Assembly: GCF_010894405.1 (NCBI RefSeq)
Contig: NZ_JAAIYA010000022.1
Location: forward strand, 124,001-188,000
Direction: 5' to 3'
From: Pyxidicoccus caerfyrddinensis
GTDB lineage: Bacteria > Myxococcota > Myxococcia > Myxococcales > Myxococcaceae
Length of the DNA: 64,000 nt
The position numbers and the translations under genes were made by a program. Numbering within the stretch: the first letter of the stretch is position 1; every line of letters begins with the position of its first letter. The notes beneath the pieces are model-generated. The model was not told where the DNA came from, ran no database searches, and saw only the letters and a program-made list of their open reading frames with translations. Positions 59,079 through 64,000 of the stretch are shown in pieces.

Positions 59079-60581
59079 ATGGCCGCGGTGATGGAAGTCC
59101 GCAGCGAACAGGTCGCCCGCGAGGACCTGGTGATGTTCGTCAACGCGTGCTTCTCCTGCACCGGACAGCGGGAGTTCTACGGCGACGCGCGCGGCCAGTC
59201 CGTCTCCATCGAGTTCCTGCACCAGTACATCCTGGGCAACTACCGCCGCCTCTACGCGCGTACGCTCGCGGCCGGCATCAACCACTTCAACCAGGCGCAG
59301 ATCGTCCTCAACCTGCTGGCCAGCGGCAGTCCCGCTGCGCCGGAGGACCGCGAGGAGGAGGGCGCCCTCATCGCCGCCACCCTTCGCGCGCTGCCCCCGC
59401 CGCGCGCCTTTCGCGTGCTGGAGTCCCTGCGCGCGCGGCGCATCAACAACCGCCGGGCCCGCGCCATCGTCCGTGAGTACCTGGAGGGCCGCGCCGACCT
59501 GGCCTTCGACGCGGTGAAGTACCGCTCCAAGCTGCGCGCGGCGGTGGTGCACGGGCACGTGAAGCTCCCCGGCGAGCTGGGCCCCTTCCTCATCCACGGC
59601 TGGAAGAAGCGCACGTACACCCAGCCCTTGCTGGAGGCCTTCCGCCAGGCCCACTACACGCAGGACGCCGTCTATGCGCTGCCGTACACGGTGGCGGAGG
59701 GACTGGCCGCGAAGCACGGCATCCCCCGGGATGTGTTCCTCCAGCGCATCGAACCGCGCCTCACCCCGGCGGAGCGCCTGCGCCTCCAGGAGTCCGCGGC
59801 GCGTGATGGAGGCAAGGCACCCGCGGTGGACCTGGAGCGGGCCCCGCTGACGAAGCTGGCCCTCTACATCCTGTCGCTGAAGCAGGAGGAGCGGCGGACG
59901 CGGCGCGACGCGCTGCACACCGCGCTGGAGCGAGCGGCGGCGCGTGTGCTGGGCCGGGCGCCCGTCTCGCTGGGCCGGGTGGCCGCGGTGCTGGACAGCA
60001 GCTACTCCTCCTCCGGCTCGCTGGAGAAGCGCCGCCGGCCGCTGGGCGTGGCGTTGGCCGCGCACTACCTGCTGTCCGCCGCGTCGCGCGACTACCGCGC
60101 CTTCTGGACGTGCCCGGTGGAGGACGTGGTGCAGGTCCAGGCACGAGGGCAGACGGACATCACCACGCCGCTGTTGGAGGCGCTGGCGTGGGGCGCGGAG
60201 CTGGTGGTCATCGTCTCCGACGGCTACGACAACGACCCGCCGAAGGCCGTGGCCGAGCTGACGCGCGTCTACCGCGCGAAGCTGGACCCGGCGCGCCGCA
60301 CGGCGCTGGTGCACGTCAACCCGGTGTTCGACGCTGAGGAGTACGCACCGCGCTCCTTTGGCACGGCTGTGCCCACCGTGGGCGTTCGCGACGCGGAGGA
60401 CCTGCCCACCGTGCTGGGCTTCGCGCGCTTCGCCGAGGGCACAGCCCCGCTGTCGGAGCTGGAGGGCTACCTGTCCGCACGCGTGCGGGGACTGCGGGAG
60501 CGCGATGCCCGCAGGCGGCAGCGAGACGCCGCCGTCGCAGCCCCGGTGGAACCGGTCGTGGCAGAGGAGGGCGAGGGATGA
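59079..60581 (+). CDS. vWA-domain protein with TROVE-like helical N-terminus
   Basis: A 500-residue soluble protein. The N-terminal about 290 residues are mainly helical repeats (EFLHQYILGNYRRLYARTLA, RARRINNRRARAIVREYLEG) resembling the HEAT-like RNA-binding ring of Ro60/TROVE proteins. The C-terminal part (about 300-480) is a vWA domain with a complete MIDAS: D306-x-S-x-S (LDSSYSS), a Thr in GQTDITTPL and Asp in IVSDGYDN. Ro60 orthologues bind misfolded or Y RNAs. It overlaps the next gene by 4 nt, so the two act together. GGAGGAAG lies 8 nt before the ATG. TROVE assignment is tentative; vWA is clear. Confidence 0.7.
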   Translation: MAAVMEVRSEQVAREDLVMFVNACFSCTGQREFYGDARGQSVSIEFLHQYILGNYRRLYARTLAAGINHFNQAQIVLNLLASGSPAAPEDREEEGALIAATLRALPPPRAFRVLESLRARRINNRRARAIVREYLEGRADLAFDAVKYRSKLRAAVVHGHVKLPGELGPFLIHGWKKRTYTQPLLEAFRQAHYTQDAVYALPYTVAEGLAAKHGIPRDVFLQRIEPRLTPAERLRLQESAARDGGKAPAVDLERAPLTKLALYILSLKQEERRTRRDALHTALERAAARVLGRAPVSLGRVAAVLDSSYSSSGSLEKRRRPLGVALAAHYLLSAASRDYRAFWTCPVEDVVQVQARGQTDITTPLLEALAWGAELVVIVSDGYDNDPPKAVAELTRVYRAKLDPARRTALVHVNPVFDAEEYAPRSFGTAVPTVGVRDAEDLPTVLGFARFAEGTAPLSELEGYLSARVRGLRERDARRRQRDAAVAAPVEPVVAEEGEG

Positions 60582-61753
60582 GGGACGCGCGACTGCTCGC
60601 GAAGCTGGAGCCCGCCGGGCTGCGGCTGGCGCCCTCCCAGGTGTGGGGAGGCATCCGGCTGGTGCCCGTGCTGCGGGACTCGGTGCGGGATGACCTTCGC
60701 TTCAACCGCCGGACCTATGACGACCACCTCACCGTCGTCTCGCTGGAGGGCGAGCTGAAGGCGCCCGGCCTCAAGTACTGCACGTACGTCCCGCACGGGC
60801 TGGTGGTGACGTGGGGCCAGCGCCAGGCGGATGCCGTCCAGGGCACGCAGCTCCAGGCGCCCGACGGGAAGCGCGTGAAGGTGGGCCCCTTCTCCGTCCG
60901 GCTCCTGCACCGCATGGTGCACCGCGAGGACCGCAACCAGCTCCGCATGCTGCCGCTGCACCTGGCCATGGAGGGCTTCCTGGCCCTGCACTTCGGCGGG
61001 CCGGACGTGGCGTGGACGGAGTACTCCCGCGAGGCGCTGTCCCACGGACTGAGCCCCCGCATCGAGAGCGCGGTGCCCGGCTGGGCCAGCTCCGCGCTGG
61101 ACGGCGCGCTGCGCACCTTCGAGGTCCACGAGCGGCAGGTGGGCCTGCTCCTCTTCAACGCTGACGTGCTCCTGTCCGCCTTCGTCGTCTCGCACCCGGA
61201 CGACTACCGCGTGCTGCACCGCACGCTGCTGGAGGACTTCTACGGCGAGCTGCTCCTCCAGTACGGCTTCCTCGGCGCGGCGCCCGAGCTCGGGCTGTCC
61301 CTGGACGACGCGCGCATCTCCAGCCTGGATGACTTGCGCGCGGCGGTGACGCGCATGCGCGATGACTGGGCGGACTTCCACGCCTTCATGGCGGGCGGCC
61401 TCTTCGGTACGGACGTGACGTCCGAGCGCATCTACGAGGCCGGGCCGTTCCTCCTGCAGCGCTTCCACACCAGTCTCAAGCCCTCGGAGGAGAACCACCT
61501 GGGCGAGGCCATCGTCCGCGACGACGGCACGCTGGAGTACCTCAAGACGTACCGCCTCTCCGCGGCCCAGACGCGGCGGGCGTACCTGCTCCAGCAGCTG
61601 GCCCTGTCCGGCTGGAAGCTGGAGGGCGCCGCCGAGCGCTTCAACACCACCCGGGACGACCTGGTCCTCCGCCTGCGCAACGCGGGCTTCGGCTACCTCC
61701 TCAAGGAGCACGTCCTCGAGGAGGCCACCCGCCGCGCCCGGCGCGGACGCTGA
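60578..61753 (+). CDS. ARPP-2-like protein with C-terminal Fis-type helix-turn-helix
   Basis: A 391-residue protein. The main part (about 1-330; GLRLAPSQVWGGIRLVPVLR, YDDHLTVVSLEGELKAPGLK, TYVPHGLVVTWG) resembles the ARPP-2 family, defined by genomic association with ADP-ribose/NAD-handling enzymes; biochemical role unknown. Residues about 335-385 (LLQQLALSGWKLEGAAERFN then TTRDDLVLRLRNAGFG) look like a Fis-type DNA-binding helix-turn-helix. It is translationally coupled to the vWA/TROVE-like gene. A two-gene RNA- or NAD-linked stress system is a plausible inference. No signal peptide. Confidence 0.6.
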   Translation: MRDARLLAKLEPAGLRLAPSQVWGGIRLVPVLRDSVRDDLRFNRRTYDDHLTVVSLEGELKAPGLKYCTYVPHGLVVTWGQRQADAVQGTQLQAPDGKRVKVGPFSVRLLHRMVHREDRNQLRMLPLHLAMEGFLALHFGGPDVAWTEYSREALSHGLSPRIESAVPGWASSALDGALRTFEVHERQVGLLLFNADVLLSAFVVSHPDDYRVLHRTLLEDFYGELLLQYGFLGAAPELGLSLDDARISSLDDLRAAVTRMRDDWADFHAFMAGGLFGTDVTSERIYEAGPFLLQRFHTSLKPSEENHLGEAIVRDDGTLEYLKTYRLSAAQTRRAYLLQQLALSGWKLEGAAERFNTTRDDLVLRLRNAGFGYLLKEHVLEEATRRARRGR

Positions 61754-61764
61754 AGTCCCGCGCG

Positions 61765-62373
61765 CTACTTCTTCGGCGGAGTCAGGGGCGAGTCGACGTA
61801 CCCGCCCTGCGCCAGCCGCTGCGCGTTGCGGTGATACATCTCCGCGGGCATCCCCTGGACACCGGTGCCGTCAATCCAGCGGTTGTAGAAGTTGAACAAC
61901 GCGCACACCGAGATGGCGTCGTAGATGGCCTCGTCCGTCCAGCCCACCGCCTTCAACGCGTCGATGTCCTCCTGGCGAACCTGCGCTGATTGGAGATTGA
62001 GCCTGTCCACGAAGGCGAACAGCGCCTTCTCGGCGTCGGAGATGGGCGCCGAGCCCACGTCCTCCAGCACCGCCTTCACCACATCCGTGCTGCCCAGCAG
62101 TTCCGCCGCGACCGCGGCGTGAGAGCCCGTTCAAAACAAACATTCGTTGCCGCGCGAGGTGTACGCGGCAATGAGCTCCCGGAGGCCCGCTGACAGGGGA
62201 GAGGGGCCGCGCATCACCTCCTGGGTGAAGACGGAGAGTGCCTCCGTCATCCGCGGCTTGAAGGCGAACAGGTGCCAGATCTGCGGGACGGGTGCGCCCG
62301 CCTCACGCATCTTCCGGATGAGCCGGCCGTAGTGGCCGTCCGACTCGTGCGTCTCCACGTCCTTCAGGTACAT
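61765..62373 (-). CDS. Peroxidase-related AhpD/CMD-family enzyme, probable selenoprotein (in-frame UGA)
   Basis: A 202-residue carboxymuconolactone-decarboxylase-type peroxidase-related enzyme read through one UGA at codon 81 (62131-62133). The N-terminal half (YLKDVETHESDGHYGRLIRK, PQIWHLFAFKPRMTEAL) and C-terminal half (GWTDEAIYDAISVCALFNFY then NRWIDGTG) both match the family, in the same frame. At the UGA the active-site motif reads C-L-F-[UGA]-T-G-S-H, exactly C-x-x-C-x-x-x-H with the second Cys as Sec. A SECIS-like hairpin follows. Without readthrough the product would lack half its fold. A sequencing error or nonsense mutation (Cys TGC/TGT to TGA) is the alternative. Start ATG 62373, GGAG upstream. 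Confidence 0.8.
62103..62133 (-). promoter_or_regulatory. Putative bacterial SECIS element for UGA recoding
   Basis: On the minus strand the UGA (62133-62131) is followed after 17 nt by a GGUC loop (62113-62110) closed by the perfect 5-bp stem GCCGC/GCGGC (62118-62114 with 62109-62105). The E. coli fdhF SECIS also presents a GGUC apical loop about 18 nt after its UGA, where SelB binds the loop G and U. Confidence 0.65.
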
Positions 62374-62461
62374 GCGCTCCACTCTCACACTCCCGCGCGG
62401 AAGAGGCCCACTTCGTGCGGGATGCTCGCACGCCGGGTGGACCCGCCGCCAGTGCGAGCCT

Positions 62462-63244
62462 TCAGAGCGAAGAGAGGAATGCGTCCAGGACCGCGTTGAA
62501 GCGCTCGGGCTGCTCCTGGTTGGGCAGGTGCGCGGCGCCGGGGATGACTTCCAGCTTCGCGCCGGTGATGAGGTCCGCCATCGCCATCGCCTTCTCCGGC
62601 GGGGTGATGGCGTCATGCTCGCCCACCACCACCAGCGCGGGGCCCGCGTAGCGCGCCAGCATGTCCTTGCTGTCCGGCCGCAGCGCCATGCCCCGCTGCG
62701 CGGCGGCGAGCCCCTCGCGAGACGCCGTGCGCATCAGCGCCGCCACCTCGCGCCCTACCGGAGAGTCCGGCCCCGCGGCGACCAGCTTCGGCAGCAGGGA
62801 CTGGATGAGCGGGTCCGCGCCCTTCTCCAGCGCCTCCTGCGCGGAGGCCTCGCGGCGCGCCTTGCCGGCCTCGTCATCCGGCGTGGCCTGCGTGTCCACC
62901 AGCACCAGCCCGCCCACCCGGCCCGCGTCCTCGCGCAGCAGCGCCATGGCCGCGTAACCGCCCATGGACACGCCGCCCACCACCACGGTGTCCAGCTTCA
63001 GCGAGTCCAATAGCGACAGTGCGTCCCGCGCGATGCGAGACATCTCCGTGGGGCCGTCCCCCAGCTTGCTCTGCCCGAAGCCCCGGTGGTCCGGGATGAT
63101 GAAGCGGTAGCGCCCCGACAGCGCCTTCACCTGCTTGTCGAACGCATCACCGCTGAGCGGGAAGGCGTGCAGCAGCAGGACGGGCCGCCCCTGGCCCACG
63201 TCCCGGTAGTGCAGGGGGATTCCGTCGACGGTCACCGTCAGCAT
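62462..63244 (-). CDS. Alpha/beta-hydrolase
   Basis: A 260-residue cytosolic serine hydrolase. The oxyanion segment is LLLHAFPLSG, the nucleophile elbow GVSMGGYAAM, the acid in VVVGEHDAITPP and the His in GAAHLPNQEQP. The order and lid region match the 3-oxoadipate enol-lactonase / haloperoxidase-like group. Substrate unknown. It precedes the selenoprotein gene on the same strand with an 88-nt gap, so the two may share a transcript. Confidence 0.88.
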   Translation of the reverse strand: MLTVTVDGIPLHYRDVGQGRPVLLLHAFPLSGDAFDKQVKALSGRYRFIIPDHRGFGQSKLGDGPTEMSRIARDALSLLDSLKLDTVVVGGVSMGGYAAMALLREDAGRVGGLVLVDTQATPDDEAGKARREASAQEALEKGADPLIQSLLPKLVAAGPDSPVGREVAALMRTASREGLAAAQRGMALRPDSKDMLARYAGPALVVVGEHDAITPPEKAMAMADLITGAKLEVIPGAAHLPNQEQPERFNAVLDAFLSSL

Positions 63245-63272
63245 GCGCTTCCTCCGTGAAACGTCGGAGACG

Positions 63273-64000
63273 TCAGAGCCACTGCTTGTGCCTGAACCAC
63301 AGGATGAGCGCCACCGGGAACCCGATGAGCATCGCCCACATGGCGTAATACCAACCGCGCGAGGTGATCTGCTCGAAGTTCTGCCCGAAGAACCCGACGA
63401 TGAAGGACAGGGGCAGGAAGAGGGTGGCGAAGATGGTGAGCTGCTTGGAGATGTCGTTCGTCTTGTTGGCCACCATGGAGAGGTAGCCGTCCATCACGTT
63501 GCCCACGATGTCCCGGCCCGCGTCGATCTGCTCGTACAACCGCACCAGGTGGTCGTACACGTCGCGGAAGTAGAGCGTCGTCCGGTCATGGATGTTGGGC
63601 AGGCCCCGGCGCGACAACAGCCCCACCACGTCTCGCTGGGGCGACAGCACCCGGCGCACCGTCACCAGCATCCGCTTCATTTCGAAGATGCGTTGCAGGT
63701 GTGACTTCTCTACATTTTCGAAGATGGCGACCTCCAGGTCCTCCAGCTCGTCGCTGAACGTGTCCAGGATGGGGAACTGCGCATCCACCAGCCCGTCCGC
63801 CAGCATGTAGAGGACGAAGTCCGTGCCCCGCTCCAGCGTCGCCTTCGGGTCGTCCAGCACGCGCTTTCTCACCGCTTCCAGCCCGGCGAAGGGGAACTCG
63901 TGGACGCTGATGAGCCAGTCGTGAGACAGGAAGAAGTGGTGCTCGTGCAGCGTCAAGTCACACACGTCCTTGCTGTCCACGGAGAAGCCTTGGAGGACGA
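63273..64000 (-). CDS. CorA-family divalent cation transporter, 5' end outside window
   Basis: The C-terminal about 242 residues of a CorA-type channel; the frame is open to the window edge. Long helices of the stalk (FSDELEDLEVAIFENVEKSH, LQRIFEMKRMLVTVRRVLSP) are followed by two C-terminal TM segments. The pore motif after TM1 is GQN (FIVGFFGQNFE) instead of the classical GMN. GxN variants occur in CorA relatives that carry zinc or other cations, so substrate should not be assumed to be magnesium. The C-terminus ends LILWFRHKQWL. Confidence 0.85.
   Translation of the reverse strand, partial: VLQGFSVDSKDVCDLTLHEHHFFLSHDWLISVHEFPFAGLEAVRKRVLDDPKATLERGTDFVLYMLADGLVDAQFPILDTFSDELEDLEVAIFENVEKSHLQRIFEMKRMLVTVRRVLSPQRDVVGLLSRRGLPNIHDRTTLYFRDVYDHLVRLYEQIDAGRDIVGNVMDGYLSMVANKTNDISKQLTIFATLFLPLSFIVGFFGQNFEQITSRGWYYAMWAMLIGFPVALILWFRHKQWL

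Noticed and set aside
61765..62082. Separate 105-residue gene starting at GTG 62082
   Set aside because: It is the in-frame C-terminal half of the family domain following the UGA, without its own ribosome site; better explained as one recoded gene.
62131..62133. Ordinary nonsense mutation making a pseudogene
   Set aside because: Not excluded, but the stop is TGA, exactly at the catalytic Cys, with a SECIS-like hairpin at the right distance and no other damage in either half.

Overview
The window is about 70% GC with tightly packed genes, frequent 4-nt start/stop overlaps and GTG/TTG starts. It carries a complete exoABCDEFGHI spore-coat polysaccharide operon, a second exo-type operon and many small Cys-rich lipoproteins. 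This points to a fruiting myxobacterium (Myxococcus, Corallococcus or a close relative). No rRNA, tRNA, CRISPR array, transposase or phage gene was seen.

Layout. 0-5 kb: the end of an envelope protein, a TPR protein, and aromatic amino-acid genes (a DAHP synthase facing two tandem prephenate dehydratases, one fused to chorismate mutase). 5-8.7 kb: an ECF sigma / anti-sigma / CpxP-like stress module, an amino-acid permease and an EVE protein. 8.8-13.3 kb: an SDR oxidoreductase, a CPBP membrane protease, a glycogen debranching enzyme and a small membrane protein. 13.6-23.9 kb: exoA-exoI behind a strong sigma-54 promoter (export porin, outer-membrane barrel, chain-length regulator, tyrosine kinase, initiating sugar-phosphate transferase, YvcK-like protein, two FemAB-like acyltransferases, aminotransferase). 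24-28 kb: an unknown gene, a secreted GH43 lipoprotein and a zinc-finger membrane protein. 28-43.2 kb, mostly minus strand: cytochrome c maturation genes ccmABCDEFG and ccmHI, separated by a 6-kb accessory block (secreted hydrolase, peptidoglycan-binding protein, HExxH metalloprotease, possible partner). A degenerate GyrB-like ATPase domain protein follows ccmHI. 43.5-49.2 kb: the second polysaccharide operon (deacetylase, flippase, acetyltransferase, two glycosyltransferases), also behind a sigma-54 promoter of near-identical geometry. 49.2-53.9 kb, minus strand: thiS-thiG-thiE leading into three membrane-protein genes. 54-58.9 kb: small lipoproteins, a cytochrome c-like protein with an atypical haem motif, a coiled-coil lipoprotein, a degenerate Ser/Thr kinase and a dipeptidase. 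59-61.8 kb: a vWA/TROVE-like protein coupled to an ARPP-2-like protein with a C-terminal helix-turn-helix. 61.8-64 kb, minus strand: a peroxidase-related AhpD-like enzyme with an in-frame UGA at its catalytic CXXC position, an alpha/beta hydrolase and a CorA-type transporter cut by the window edge.

How the genes work together. The two exo operons supply synthesis, modification, flipping, length control and export of one polysaccharide. The ccm genes form a near-complete System I haem-attachment pathway. The most notable observation is the probable selenoprotein at 61765-62373. UGA occupies the second Cys of a CXXC-x3-H motif, coding resumes in frame with full family similarity, and a short hairpin with a GGUC loop starts 17 nt after the UGA, as in bacterial SECIS elements.
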